A stretch of 64,000 nucleotides of DNA from Ensifer oleiphilus (GCF_013371465.1 NZ_JABWDU010000002.1:1157666-1221665), one strand, 5' to 3'. Positions 26,397 through 35,344 are shown, counted from the stretch's first letter. Translations and numbers: made by a program. The notes: generated by a model not told the origin, from the sequence alone.

Positions 26397-27152
26397 TCAG
26401 ATCAGCGGCCGCTTGGTCTCGCTGAAACCTTCCCAGCCGGCGATAGCCAGCAGGCCGTCGATGTCGCGGACATTGCAGCCCTTGTCGGCCCAACGGATCA
26501 TGCCGCGCTCGGCCAGCTTCTTCAGCGTCTTGTTGGTGTGGACGATCGAAAGGCCAAGCGTATCGGCCACGTGCTGCTGGGTGATGGGGATGGCCACGCG
26601 GCTGCCGTTGAAGAGGTCGAGCGCCTTGGCGCGCTGGTAAAGGAAGGCGATAAGATAGGCGGCGCGCTCCAGTGCGGACCGCCGCCCGATGCTCAGGAGG
26701 TTCTCGTCGAGGATGCGCTCTTCACGCGCTGCAATCCATGTCAGATCGTAGGCGAGGTCGGGATAGCTGCTGTAGAGCCGATTGAGCTTGCCGCGTTCGA
26801 AGACGCAAAGCGTGACAGGGGAGAGCGCCTCGATCGAGTGCTGCATTTCCCCCATGAGGCTACCCTGTAGCCCGACGAGATCGCCGGGCATGATGTAGTT
26901 GAGGATCTGCCGCCGCCCATCGTCGAGCATCTTGTAGCGAAAGCCCCAGCCGGTCAGCACGGTAAACAGATGCGCGCTGTGCGAGCCTTCCACCAGGATC
27001 GTCGCCCCGCTGTCGACTGCGAGCTCTCCGGTCTTGAATTCCGAAATGAACGCCAGCTCGTCCGCGGTAAATGCCCGGAAGTGATCGAGCTTGCGCAAGG
27101 GACAGCTTTCACACGGGGTACGTTTGTCGTTGCGCGTTGCCGTTCCGGCCAT
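26397..27152 (-). CDS. Crp/Fnr family transcriptional regulator
   Basis: A 251-residue regulator with an N-terminal CESCPLRKL segment, a cyclic-nucleotide-binding-like beta-roll (about residues 30-135; YIMPGDLVGLQGSLMGEMQHSIEALS), the long dimer helix, and a C-terminal winged helix-turn-helix (ITQQHVADTLGLSIVHTNKTLKKLAERGMI). Only two Cys are clustered at the N-terminus plus one near residue 120, fewer than the four ligands of FNR, so an oxygen-sensing cluster is doubtful. The ATG at 27152 is preferred over the TTG one codon before. Target genes are unknown; it is divergent from the SDR gene. Confidence 0.9.
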   Translation of the reverse strand: MAGTATRNDKRTPCESCPLRKLDHFRAFTADELAFISEFKTGELAVDSGATILVEGSHSAHLFTVLTGWGFRYKMLDDGRRQILNYIMPGDLVGLQGSLMGEMQHSIEALSPVTLCVFERGKLNRLYSSYPDLAYDLTWIAAREERILDENLLSIGRRSALERAAYLIAFLYQRAKALDLFNGSRVAIPITQQHVADTLGLSIVHTNKTLKKLAERGMIRWADKGCNVRDIDGLLAIAGWEGFSETKRPLI

Positions 27153-27363
27153 CAATCCATCCGATACATGTTGCGGCAGTCCACCTCGGCTACCATGGTC
27201 CTGATCGGAACTAGCGTGCCGGGCCGGGGCGGCAAGGTTTGCCCTGCCAAAAACGGATAGATTTCAGGTGCTTCCTCGTTTCGAACAAATGACCGCCACG
27301 ATGGACAGCCGTCAGGTCGTGCCCTATCTCTTGCATCAGATCCTGCCCGCTGGAGCCGCCGCC

Positions 27364-28221
27364 ATGTCTCATCCCGCCTTTGCCGCCGATCACCTTGCCG
27401 TCGTCACCGGTGCCGCCTCCGGCATCGGCCTTGCCAGCGCTCGGCGCTTTGCGCGGTTCGGGATGCGCGTTGTGCTCGCCGATCTCGAGGGTGAGCGCCT
27501 GACGCAAGCCGCAGCGGAGGTCGCGGAGCTTTCGCCGCATGGCACGACATACGTTGTCGCCATTCCCACCGATGTCTCCCGTCTTGAGAATATCGAAGCT
27601 CTGCAGCACGCCGCGCGCGAGCGCTTCGGTTCCGTCCACGTGCTGATGAACAATGCCGGCATTCAGCCGGGCAGCGCCATGTTCGGCCCGCAGGCAAACT
27701 GGGAGGCAGTGCTCGCCGTCAATCTCTGGGGCGTCATCAATGGTTCGCGTGTGTTCGCGCCGCACATGACCGCTCACGGGCAACCGGCCGTGATCATCAA
27801 CACCGGCTCGAAGCAGGGCATCACCACGCCTCCAGGCGACCCCGCCTACAATGTTTCGAAGGCCGGCGTGAAGGCGTTCACCGAGGCGCTCGAACATGAG
27901 TTGCGCAACATCGCCGGAGGCAAGCTTCACGCCCATCTGCTCATTCCCGGTTTCGTCTATACGTCGCTCACCGCCAACGGCCGCACGGAAAAGCCCGAGG
28001 GCGCCTGGACGCCGGATCAGACCGTCGACTTCATGATGGAAAGCCTTGAGCGGGGCGACTTCTACATTCTCTGCCCCGACAACGACGTCAGCAGGTCAAC
28101 CGACGAAAAGCGCATCCTGTGGGCAGCCGGCGACATCGTCGAGAACCGGCCGCCGCTGTCGCGCTGGCATCCGGATTATGCCGACGCTTTCAAAGCCTTT
28201 CTCTCCGAGGACCGATACTGA
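27364..28221 (+). CDS. Short-chain dehydrogenase/reductase (classical SDR)
   Basis: NAD(P)-dependent oxidoreductase of 285 residues. Cofactor motif TGAASGIG, structural NNAG, and catalytic Ser and YxxxK in NTGSKQGITTPPGDPAYNVSK; the spacing of 13 between Ser and Tyr is normal. Substrate not predictable. I chose the ATG at 27364 (GGAG about 9 bases before) because it starts just before the beta strand DHLAVVTGAAS; in-frame ATGs upstream would add up to 32 residues. It precedes the ring-cleaving dioxygenase fusion by 95 bases and may belong to the same detoxification set. Confidence 0.88.
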   Translation: MSHPAFAADHLAVVTGAASGIGLASARRFARFGMRVVLADLEGERLTQAAAEVAELSPHGTTYVVAIPTDVSRLENIEALQHAARERFGSVHVLMNNAGIQPGSAMFGPQANWEAVLAVNLWGVINGSRVFAPHMTAHGQPAVIINTGSKQGITTPPGDPAYNVSKAGVKAFTEALEHELRNIAGGKLHAHLLIPGFVYTSLTANGRTEKPEGAWTPDQTVDFMMESLERGDFYILCPDNDVSRSTDEKRILWAAGDIVENRPPLSRWHPDYADAFKAFLSEDRY

Positions 28222-28316
28222 TTTTCCGTCTGGGTTGAACACAGCGTTCTCCGGCGGAGTTCTGGCGCGGACGACCCGCATGTGGTTTGTGAGCGCATCA
28301 TACAGGGAGACGAACG

Positions 28317-29870
28317 ATGACGAGCGGCATCCACCACATCACGCTGATTGCCCGCAAGGTGCAGGCCAATGTCGACTTTTACGTCGGTTTCCTCGGCCTG
28401 CGCCTCGTCAAGCGCACCGGCGGTTACGAGGATGCCACCCAGCTTCATCTCTTCTATGGCGACGCCGAAGGGTCTCCCGGTTCGCTCGTGACGTTTCTGA
28501 TGTGGGAAGACGGTGCGCCCGGCCGTGTCGGCCACGGCCAGCCAAGCGAGATCGCCTTTGCCATCGCGCCGGAAAGCATCGGCTTCTGGCTGACGCGGGC
28601 GCTCCAGCACAACATCAAGATCTCCGGCCCGGCCCAGGAATTCGGCGAGCCGGTGCTGAGGTTGAAAGACCCCGACGGGATCATCGTCAAGCTCGTTGGA
28701 ACACAAGCGCTTTCCTCCGCGGCGCCCTGGAGCACGCGCGACATTCCCGAGGCGGACGCGATCCGGCGTCTGCGCGGCGCGACGATCTTGACCGAGCAGC
28801 CGGCCGAAACCGCCCGCTTCCTGGCCGAGCATTTCGTCTATGTCGAAACCGGCGCCACCGACACGATCCACCGCTTTACCTCGCAATCGGGCGACATCAT
28901 CGACGTGCGCGACGCCACCGGCTTCTGGACCGCAGCCCCCGGCACTGGCACGATCGACCACATCGCCTTCCGCGCCCCCGACAAGGAAGCTGTGCTGAAG
29001 CTGCGCGACGACCTGAAGCGCGACGATGCCACCGTCAACGCCCACGATCGCAAATACTTCTATTCGCTTTATGTCCGCGAACCCGGCGGCTCGCTCTACG
29101 AGTTTGCAACCGACAAGCCCGGCTTCACCCTCGACGAACCGAAGGAAACGCTCGGCACGCAGCTGTTCATCCCGGCGCATTTCGCCGACCGGACTGCGGA
29201 AACGCTGGTCAGCCTGCCGCAGTTCGCGCTGCCGGGCGAGCCGCGCCTGACGGAACGCGACCTGCCTTTCGTTCACCGCTTCTACCATCCCGAGACGCCC
29301 GACGACCGCACCTTCGTGCTCCTGCACGGCAGCGGTGGCAACGAGACGCAGCTCCTGCATCTCGGCCATCAGGTGGACAGCCGGGCGACCCTGCTCGGCG
29401 TTCGTGGCCGCTCCAACGAAGAAGGCTCGCCGCGCTGGTTCCGGCGCTATTCTTCGACGACCTTCGACCAGAAAGACGCGCGCGCCGAAGCCGATGCCTT
29501 TGCCGCTTTTCTCGAAGGTGCGCGCGACGGTTATGGCATCGATCTCGCGAAAACCGTGTTCATCGGATACTCCAACGGCGCCAACCTGCTGGTCGCGCTG
29601 ATGACGCTGCATCCGGGTCTGATCCGGAACGTGGTGCTGATGCGCTCCATGCTCGTGCTCGACGACATGCCGACGCCGGACCTCACTGGCACCGACATTC
29701 TGCTCCTGACCGGCAAGTCCGACGGCTACGGCCAGTTTGCGCCGCGACTGAAAGCTGAGCTTGCGAAAACCGGCGCGAGCCTCACGGCCCTTGATCTCGA
29801 CATGGGTCACGAGATCGGCGCCCCCGACATCGCCGCCATCCAGCAGTGGTTGGCAGAGAAGGGCCTCTGA
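28317..29870 (+). CDS. Fused ring-cleaving dioxygenase (MhqO/MhqA-like) and alpha/beta-hydrolase carboxylesterase (MhqD-like)
   Basis: A 517-residue fusion. Residues 1 to about 310 form a two-module vicinal-oxygen-chelate protein: GIHHITLIARKVQANVDFYVGFLGLRLVKRT and a second module with TIDHIAFRAPD and YFYSLYVREPGGSLYEFATDKPGF, giving the His-His-Glu metal set of extradiol-type dioxygenases. From about residue 325 an alpha/beta hydrolase follows: LLHGSGGNETQLLHLG, nucleophile in GYSNGANLLVAL, Asp in TGKSDGYGQ and His in MGHEIGAPD. In Bacillus, MhqO and MhqD are separate proteins induced by quinones. SD GGGAG lies 9 bases before the ATG. Expected role: removal of hydroquinone-type electrophiles; substrate is inferred. 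Confidence 0.88.
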   Translation: MTSGIHHITLIARKVQANVDFYVGFLGLRLVKRTGGYEDATQLHLFYGDAEGSPGSLVTFLMWEDGAPGRVGHGQPSEIAFAIAPESIGFWLTRALQHNIKISGPAQEFGEPVLRLKDPDGIIVKLVGTQALSSAAPWSTRDIPEADAIRRLRGATILTEQPAETARFLAEHFVYVETGATDTIHRFTSQSGDIIDVRDATGFWTAAPGTGTIDHIAFRAPDKEAVLKLRDDLKRDDATVNAHDRKYFYSLYVREPGGSLYEFATDKPGFTLDEPKETLGTQLFIPAHFADRTAETLVSLPQFALPGEPRLTERDLPFVHRFYHPETPDDRTFVLLHGSGGNETQLLHLGHQVDSRATLLGVRGRSNEEGSPRWFRRYSSTTFDQKDARAEADAFAAFLEGARDGYGIDLAKTVFIGYSNGANLLVALMTLHPGLIRNVVLMRSMLVLDDMPTPDLTGTDILLLTGKSDGYGQFAPRLKAELAKTGASLTALDLDMGHEIGAPDIAAIQQWLAEKGL

Positions 29871-29933
29871 GGGATCGCAGGCTCCCGGAGGATTCCAGTG
29901 CTATGGCCCACGGCCGACCCACGCTCAACATCA

Positions 29934-30034
29934 TGCTCGGGCTTGACCCCAGATCCATACCTCCGGAGGCTGAACGTAAAGCAGGGCCGTGTGTGCAACC
30001 ACTATGTATCCTCGGGTCGAGCCCGAGGATGACA
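29934..30034. repeat. RIME-like palindromic intergenic element
   Basis: Between two convergent genes lies an imperfect palindrome. One end reads GCTCGGGCTTGACCCC; the other is a clean hairpin with arms ATCCTCGGG (30008-30016) and CCCGAGGAT (30022-30030) followed by GAC. Elements with CTCGGGTCAAGCCCGAGGATGAC-type ends are widespread between genes in rhizobia and relatives. It may also help terminate transcription from both sides. Confidence 0.6.
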
Positions 30035-30091
30035 AAATTCTGTCTTTCGCCATAGGCAGGACCTGAAGAATTCGTTTCAGAAGCGACGGCC

Positions 30092-30655
30092 TTAACGGCC
30101 GTTCTGCGCTCCGGCAAAGTCGGCGAAAGCCTTGACGAAGGCCCGCAGCCGGTCAGCCGCGTCGGCATCGCTCAGCGCCCCATCCTGATCGAACAAGGTC
30201 TCCGCGCGCGGCAGCATTAGCCGCTTGCCCGACCAGAGCTCGGCACCGAGCGTGCGCATCACGGGAAGCCAGGCGTTCTGGCTGAGGATCGTGCCGAAAT
30301 TGCCCGGCGACGTGCCGGCGAGCGCAAAATGCCGGCCGCGAAACACTTTGGCGATATCGGCAGACGGCCGGCTCAGCCAGTCGATCGCGTTCTTGAAGAC
30401 GCCGGGCATCGAATTGTTGTATTCCGGCGTGAACAGGATCACGCCGTCAGCGGCCATGATCTTCTGCTTCAGCGCGGTGACCGCTTCGGGAATTCCGTTC
30501 TTCACCTCGATATCACCGTCATAAAGCGGAATGCCGTGGAGCGTCGCGGTGTCGAACTCCACCCCCTCGGGCACGTCGGCGGCAGCAGCCTTCATCAGGC
30601 CGGTATTGAACGACGCCTTCCTGAGGCTTCCTGAAATGCCTAGGATTTTCACCAT
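30092..30655 (-). CDS. NAD(P)H-dependent FMN reductase (quinone/chromate/azo reductase family)
   Basis: A 187-residue flavodoxin-fold enzyme. FMN-binding segments are GISGSLRKASFNTGLM, LFTPEYNNSMPGVFKNAIDWLSRP and GTSPGNFGTILSQNAWLPVM. Relatives such as ChrR/YieF/AzoR reduce quinones by two electrons and so avoid semiquinone radicals. Its position between two ring-cleaving dioxygenase genes fits quinone detoxification. Start ATG at 30655; a promoter with a shared 15-base motif lies just upstream. Confidence 0.9.
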   Translation of the reverse strand: MVKILGISGSLRKASFNTGLMKAAAADVPEGVEFDTATLHGIPLYDGDIEVKNGIPEAVTALKQKIMAADGVILFTPEYNNSMPGVFKNAIDWLSRPSADIAKVFRGRHFALAGTSPGNFGTILSQNAWLPVMRTLGAELWSGKRLMLPRAETLFDQDGALSDADAADRLRAFVKAFADFAGAQNGR

Positions 30656-30684
30656 GATCTGACCCCTTGTTGCACGTTGCCGCC

Positions 30685-30713
30685 ATCATGGGTCGGCACG
30701 GCGGGAAAGCCAA
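30685..30713 (-). promoter_or_regulatory. Promoter of the FMN reductase gene with a shared operator-like motif in its spacer
   Basis: On the minus strand TTGGCT (30713-30708) and CATGAT (30690-30685) are spaced by 17 bases, a plausible sigma-70 promoter about 30 bases before the start codon. The spacer and -10 edge contain ATGGGTCGGCACGGC (plus-strand reading, 30688-30702), repeated with one change in the promoter of the ring-cleaving dioxygenase gene. Confidence 0.5.
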
Positions 30714-30739
30714 TGGGAACAGAGGGATATAAAACTCCA

Positions 30740-30764
30740 AAAGCCGGGGACGAGCCCCGGCTTT
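30740..30764 (-). terminator. Terminator of the ring-cleaving dioxygenase gene
   Basis: A perfect 10-bp stem (AAAGCCGGGG 30740-30749 with its complement 30755-30764, loop ACGAG), 13 bases past the stop of the dioxygenase gene; on the minus strand it is followed by TTTTGGAGTTTTAT. Confidence 0.8.
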
Positions 30765-30777
30765 CTGCATTTCATCG

Positions 30778-31731
30778 TTACTCGAGCGGCTTCAGCCGTG
30801 CCTCGATCTGGGCTCGCTTCGGCTCCAGGAACGGCGGCAGCGACAGGTTTTCGCCGAGCGTCTCCATCGGCTCATCCACCGCAAAGCCCGGTCCGTCGGT
30901 GGCGATCTCGAACAGCACGCCATTCGGCTCGCGGAAATAGAGCGAGCGGAAATAGTAGCGCTCGACCTCGCCGCTCGATGGCAGCCGGAAGCCCTGCAGG
31001 CGTTCGGTCCACGCCGTCAGCGCGTCGGTGTCCGGCGCACGGAACGCGACGTGATGTACCGCGCCTGCGCCCTGCCGGGCAATCGGGAGGCCCGGCTGGA
31101 CCGCGACATGAAGCTCAGCCGCCGGACCGCCCTCGCCCATCGAGAACACATGCACCTGGCCCTCGCCATCCGGCGACGGATAGCGTCTGGCTTCAGTCAT
31201 GTTCATCACCTTGGTCAGCACCAGTTCGGTGTTGGTGATGTCGGGCACGCTGATGGTGATCGGTCCGAGACCCTTGATCTGGTGCTCCGCAGGAACCGGG
31301 CTCCTTTCCCACGGGTGCGAAGGCGAAAGCCCGCCATCGTCGATCAGCCGGAAACGCTGGCCTTCGCCGTCCTCGAAGTCGAGCGAGGTGCGGTCGTCGA
31401 TGTCGACGACGTCACCGGCAGTGACTTTCATCTCGTCGAGGCGGCCCTTCCACCAGTGAACACTATCGCCGCTGCCGACCCGCAAGCCGGTGCGCGAAAT
31501 GCTGTGCGTGCCGCGACCCTCGCGCCCAACTGGCCAGTCGAAGAAGGTCAGGTCCGTGCCGGGCGTGGCCTGGCCATCGGCGTAGAAGAGGTGATAGGCG
31601 GTGGTGTCATCCTGGTTGACGGTCTTCTTGACCAGCCGCAGCCCGAGAACCTTGGTGTAGAAACGCAGGTTCTCCGGCGCGTTCGCGGTGATCGCCGTCA
31701 GATGATGAATGCCCGTCAGTTGCAAACTCAT
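30778..31731 (-). CDS. Ring-cleaving dioxygenase (MhqO-like, vicinal oxygen chelate superfamily)
   Basis: A 317-residue two-module extradiol-type dioxygenase. Module one starts [37 protein letters not shown]; module two has [12 protein letters not shown] and [25 protein letters not shown], with His, His and Glu metal ligands in the usual places. Close relatives are induced by methylhydroquinone-type compounds. GGAGG lies 6 bases before the ATG at 31731; another ATG at 31743 overlaps that site and is less likely. It pairs functionally with the fused homologue and the FMN reductase nearby. Confidence 0.9.
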   Translation of the reverse strand: MSLQLTGIHHLTAITANAPENLRFYTKVLGLRLVKKTVNQDDTTAYHLFYADGQATPGTDLTFFDWPVGREGRGTHSISRTGLRVGSGDSVHWWKGRLDEMKVTAGDVVDIDDRTSLDFEDGEGQRFRLIDDGGLSPSHPWERSPVPAEHQIKGLGPITISVPDITNTELVLTKVMNMTEARRYPSPDGEGQVHVFSMGEGGPAAELHVAVQPGLPIARQGAGAVHHVAFRAPDTDALTAWTERLQGFRLPSSGEVERYYFRSLYFREPNGVLFEIATDGPGFAVDEPMETLGENLSLPPFLEPKRAQIEARLKPLE

Positions 31732-31763
31732 GATTGCCTCCATGTGTGGCTTTTCCGTTGAGC

Positions 31764-31791
31764 ACAATATGGGTGGGCACGGCACTATCAA
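31764..31791 (-). promoter_or_regulatory. Promoter of the ring-cleaving dioxygenase gene with shared motif
   Basis: On the minus strand TTGATA (31791-31786) and TATTGT (31769-31764) are 16 bases apart, ending about 33 bases before the start codon. The spacer carries ATGGGTGGGCACGGC (plus-strand reading, 31769-31783), 14 of 15 bases the same as in the FMN reductase promoter, an arrangement typical of a repressor site. Confidence 0.55.
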
Positions 31792-31835
31792 AAAGAGACG
31801 ATAAGGAACGGATTGTTCTTCTGGAGTGAACGATC

Positions 31836-32615
31836 TCAGGCGCGGTTCAGATCGCCAAGATAGGTATTTTCCAGCCGCGAGATGGCAAAACTCGCAGGAT
31901 TGATATCGGCAAACATCAGTGTTTCGTGGCTGGCATCGCCCTTTGCAAGGACCTGTCCGTCCGGCGATGCGATCCGCGACAGGCCGGCGAAGGAGAACAG
32001 CGGGTCGGAGCCGCAATGGTTGATATAGGCGACAAAAACCTGGTTCTCGAAAGCGCGTGTCTGGATCATGTGGTCGGTGATGAAGGTGCCAGACCACCCC
32101 GCCGGCAGCGCCGTCGGCACCAGCACCGCCTCGGCGCCTGCCAATGCGAGCCGGCGCACATTCTCAGGAAACTCGACGTCGTAGCAGATCAACATGCCGC
32201 AGGTGACGCCGCGATGGACGAAGAGCTTCGTCGACGGTGTCTCGGGCGTAAACAGCGAGCGCTCGTAGTCGCCGTAGAGATGCGATTTCCGGTAGACGGT
32301 CGGCGGCGCATCGCCATCGACATAGATGGCGCTGTTGTAGACGACGTCGCCATCCCGCTCAGCGAAACCGGCAATCAGTGCGATACCGGTTTCCCCCGAT
32401 ATCCGCGCCAGGCGCTTGCCGATTGGCCCGTCGACCGGTTCGGCGAGGTCGCGGATCGTGTCCCCGGCGCCATAGCCGGTCAGCCCGAGTTCCGGCGTCA
32501 TCAGCAGCGTCGCCTCCTTCGACGCCGCATCCTTCGCCGCCCGCGCAAGACGGTCGAGATTGGCGGCCACGTCGCCACAGGCAGATTGCATCTGGAGAGC
32601 CGCGAGCATCATCAT
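31836..32615 (-). CDS. Nitrilase-superfamily carbon-nitrogen hydrolase
   Basis: A 259-residue amidase with all three catalytic residues: Glu in [11 protein letters not shown], Lys in [12 protein letters not shown] and Cys in [19 protein letters not shown]. The family includes N-carbamoylputrescine amidase and omega-amidases. The first of three consecutive ATGs (32615) overlaps the upstream permease stop as ATGA. Being the last gene of a spermidine/putrescine-type importer operon, it probably acts on the imported amide or carbamoyl amine; the substrate is not shown by sequence. Confidence 0.88.
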   Translation of the reverse strand: MMMLAALQMQSACGDVAANLDRLARAAKDAASKEATLLMTPELGLTGYGAGDTIRDLAEPVDGPIGKRLARISGETGIALIAGFAERDGDVVYNSAIYVDGDAPPTVYRKSHLYGDYERSLFTPETPSTKLFVHRGVTCGMLICYDVEFPENVRRLALAGAEAVLVPTALPAGWSGTFITDHMIQTRAFENQVFVAYINHCGSDPLFSFAGLSRIASPDGQVLAKGDASHETLMFADINPASFAISRLENTYLGDLNRA

Positions 32616-33412
32616 TTTCCGTCCGATGACATGGCGCCGAGCAGTTTCGGCAGGTCCCCGAAGCGGGCAACGAGGCCGAAGATCACGGCGGCCGTGGTGA
32701 CGAACAGCACTGTCACCGACGCCATGGTCGGCGTGTAGCCGTAGCGAAGCGCGTTGAAGATCTTGATCGGCAGCGTTTCCATGGTGAAGCCGACGGTCAT
32801 GTAGGCGACGATGTACTCGTTGAGCGAGAGCACGAAGGCGAACGCATAGCCCGAGACGATATAGGGCAGGATCAGAGGCAGCACGACAGTGCGGAAGATC
32901 GTCCGCTCGTCGGCGCCCATGGTCGAAGCCGCCTCCACCAGCGACCGGTCGATCGAGGTGAAGCCGAGCGACAGGGTCACCAGCGGCAGCGTCACGAAGA
33001 AGATCGCATGGCTGACGACCGCGGTCCACGGCTGACCGTAAAAACCGACCGTCGCCCAGAATGTGAGCATGCCAAGCGCGGTAATGACGGGCGGCAGCGT
33101 GAACGGCGCAACACCGAGCACTTGGAAAATGTTGGCCCAGGGCGCGATGCGCCGCCAGAGAAACCAGGCGAGCGGCAGCGCGATGGCAACCGCAAGTGCC
33201 GCCGACAGCAATGCCAGCGTGACCGAGGCAAAAAGCGCGCTGCGCCATTCCGGATTGAAGAAGATCTCTCCGTACCAGGACAGCGAAAAGCCCTGGGGCG
33301 GAAAGGCGAGCGTCTGCTTTTGATTGACCGAGACGCCGGCAACGACGATCAGCGGCAGCGCCAGGAACAGTCCGATCAGGAAGAAATAAGCCTTGCGGAA
33401 GATCGAACTCAT
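32612..33412 (-). CDS. Spermidine/putrescine-type ABC transporter permease (PotC-like)
   Basis: Inner-membrane permease, 266 residues, about six helices, with the coupling-helix sequence EAASTMGADERTIFRTVVLPLILPYIVSG. Starts MSSIFRKAYFFLIGLFLALPLIVVAGVSV; the ATG overlaps the stop of the other permease (ATGA). Works with the PotB-like permease and the ATPase upstream. Confidence 0.92.
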   Translation of the reverse strand: MSSIFRKAYFFLIGLFLALPLIVVAGVSVNQKQTLAFPPQGFSLSWYGEIFFNPEWRSALFASVTLALLSAALAVAIALPLAWFLWRRIAPWANIFQVLGVAPFTLPPVITALGMLTFWATVGFYGQPWTAVVSHAIFFVTLPLVTLSLGFTSIDRSLVEAASTMGADERTIFRTVVLPLILPYIVSGYAFAFVLSLNEYIVAYMTVGFTMETLPIKIFNALRYGYTPTMASVTVLFVTTAAVIFGLVARFGDLPKLLGAMSSDGK

Positions 33413-34263
33413 GCCGCTTCTCCCTTGCGTCCGGCAATCACGGTCAGCGCCACGAGCCCGAGTGTCACCAGCACCAGGAACACCGCCATCGCCGCGGCAA
33501 AAGGCATGTTCGACTGGTAGATCGCCTGGTCGGTGATCAGCACCGACAGGGTCCAATGCTGCGGTCGCCCGAGCAACTGCGGAAGCAAGTAGGAGCCGAG
33601 CGCGAAGATGAAGACCATGATCAGCGTGGCCGTAATGGTGTTTCTGAGTGCCGGAACGACGACGGTGAAGAAGGCTTTGAGCGGCGACGCGCCAAGCGTC
33701 CGGGCTGCCTCCGTCAGCGTCGGGTCAAGCCGCACGAGCGCCGGGAAAAGCACCAGCACCGTATAGGGGAAAGCCTGATAGACCATGCCGGTCAGAACCG
33801 CGCCGAAGCTTGGGGTCAGCGCCTTGGCTTCCGACATGATGCCGAGCGCGACCAGAATGTTGGTGATCCCTGCAGTCCGCGAAAACAGCGTCGACCAGGC
33901 AAAGCCGATGATGACTTCCGATAGCGACAGGATCGACAGCAGTGCCACCAGCCAGACCACCTGCACCTTTCGCCCCATGCGTGTCAGCATGTAGGTGAAA
34001 GGCAGCGCCAGCACGACGCAGCAGATCGCCACGGTGATGGCGAGCAGCAGCGAGAAGCCGAGCACACCGCCGAAGAAGGCGGAAAGGAAGCGGGCATAAT
34101 TGTCGAAGACGAAGGCAGGCGTATAGAAGCCACCCTGCTGGCGCTGGAAGAAGCTGACGGCTATCATCGTACCGAAGGGCACGACGAAGAAGATCGTCAG
34201 CATCGCTGCGGGAAAGAGGAGCGGCGCATAGTCGCCAAGGGTTTGGGGCGGTTCGCGTCTCAT
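33409..34263 (-). CDS. Spermidine/putrescine-type ABC transporter permease (PotB-like)
   Basis: Inner-membrane permease, 284 residues, with first helix LLFPAAMLTIFFVVPFGTMIAVSFF and coupling segment TEAARTLGASPLKAFFTVVVPALRNTI. Its ATG overlaps the ATPase stop (ATGA). Partner of the PotC-like permease. Confidence 0.92.
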   Translation of the reverse strand: MRREPPQTLGDYAPLLFPAAMLTIFFVVPFGTMIAVSFFQRQQGGFYTPAFVFDNYARFLSAFFGGVLGFSLLLAITVAICCVVLALPFTYMLTRMGRKVQVVWLVALLSILSLSEVIIGFAWSTLFSRTAGITNILVALGIMSEAKALTPSFGAVLTGMVYQAFPYTVLVLFPALVRLDPTLTEAARTLGASPLKAFFTVVVPALRNTITATLIMVFIFALGSYLLPQLLGRPQHWTLSVLITDQAIYQSNMPFAAAMAVFLVLVTLGLVALTVIAGRKGEAA

Positions 34264-35297
34264 TTCTTCAGGACCACGCAGACGTCAGGGGTGAGCGCGA
34301 TACCGACCTCCTGGCCGACCGTAACGTCTGGCCGTGCACGTGGCGTCGAGACAGCCACGATCTGCCGGCCGGCAATGTCGACAAAGGTTTCGATCGTGCC
34401 GCCGAGATCGCGCACGAAGGTGACCTTGCCGGAAAGCGAACCGGCACCGGGCGCCGTCAGATGCACATCTTCGGGGCGAACCGACAGCGTTCCCTTGGAG
34501 GAACCCGCAGGCAAGGCGAGGCCCGCAATCGGCTGGCCCAGCACCTCGACGCGGCCGGCGCTATCGGCCTGCACCTCCAGAAGATTGGTCTGGCCGATGA
34601 AGTCGGCGACGAAACTGTCGGCCGGTCGACGATAGATCTCGATCGGCGATGCGGCCTGGCGGATTTCGCCCCCGTTCATGACGACGACCGTATCGGCCAT
34701 GGTCATCGCCTCGCGCTGGTCGTGGGTAACGACGATGGTGGTGATCCCGAGCTTCTGCTGCAGCTGGCGCAGTTCCACCTGCATCGCCTCGCGCAGCTTG
34801 GCATCGAGTGCGGAAAGCGGCTCGTCGAGCAGGAAAAGCTTGGGCGAGATCGCAAGCGCCCGTGCGATGGCCACGCGCTGACGTTGGCCGCCGGAGAGCT
34901 TGGCAACAGGCCTGTCGGCATAGCCGGTGAGATGGATCATCGACAGCAGCTCGTCGACCCGCTTCTTCTGGTCTTCCTTTGCAGCACCGCGAATGCGCAA
35001 GGGATAGGCGATGTTCTCGCCGACGGTCAGATGCGGAAACAGCGCCAGCGACTGAAACACCATGCCGAGGTTGCGCTTGTGCGTCGGCACATGGGTGATG
35101 TCATCGCCATCGAGCCGGATCGCCCCGCCAGTCGGCAGGTCAAGGCCGGCGATCATGCGCAGAAGCGTGGTCTTGCCACAGCCGGACGGGCCGAGCATGC
35201 AGACGAACGTCCCGTGCGGCACGTTGAGGTCGACATTGTTGACGGCTCTGAAGGACCCGAATTCCTTGACGACGTTTTGAAGGGCAAGTCCGGACAT
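34260..35297 (-). CDS. Spermidine/putrescine-type ABC transporter ATPase (PotA-like)
   Basis: A 345-residue ATPase with Walker A GPSGCGKTT, signature LSGGQRQRVAIARAL, Walker B LFLLDEPLSALD, switch His in VVTHDQREAM and a C-terminal TOBE domain (about residues 270-345, LSVRPEDVHL). GGAG lies 5-6 bases before the ATG at 35297. It is preceded by a 124-base gap with hairpins after the binding-protein gene. Confidence 0.93.
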   Translation of the reverse strand: MSGLALQNVVKEFGSFRAVNNVDLNVPHGTFVCMLGPSGCGKTTLLRMIAGLDLPTGGAIRLDGDDITHVPTHKRNLGMVFQSLALFPHLTVGENIAYPLRIRGAAKEDQKKRVDELLSMIHLTGYADRPVAKLSGGQRQRVAIARALAISPKLFLLDEPLSALDAKLREAMQVELRQLQQKLGITTIVVTHDQREAMTMADTVVVMNGGEIRQAASPIEIYRRPADSFVADFIGQTNLLEVQADSAGRVEVLGQPIAGLALPAGSSKGTLSVRPEDVHLTAPGAGSLSGKVTFVRDLGGTIETFVDIAGRQIVAVSTPRARPDVTVGQEVGIALTPDVCVVLKK

Positions 35298-35344
35298 TGT
35301 TTCTCCGCGCAATAGTCCCCGCCTCATCATGGGAGGGGTAAGGG

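Noticed and set aside
27207-27240. GGAAC upstream of the SDR gene as another RpoE2 promoter
   Set aside because: No CGTT or TT pair at 16-19 bases downstream.
30778-32097. Longer version of the ring-cleaving dioxygenase and, similarly, long versions of other genes
   Set aside because: Family-like sequence and ribosome sites begin at the shorter starts; extra parts are translations of intergenic or antisense sequence.
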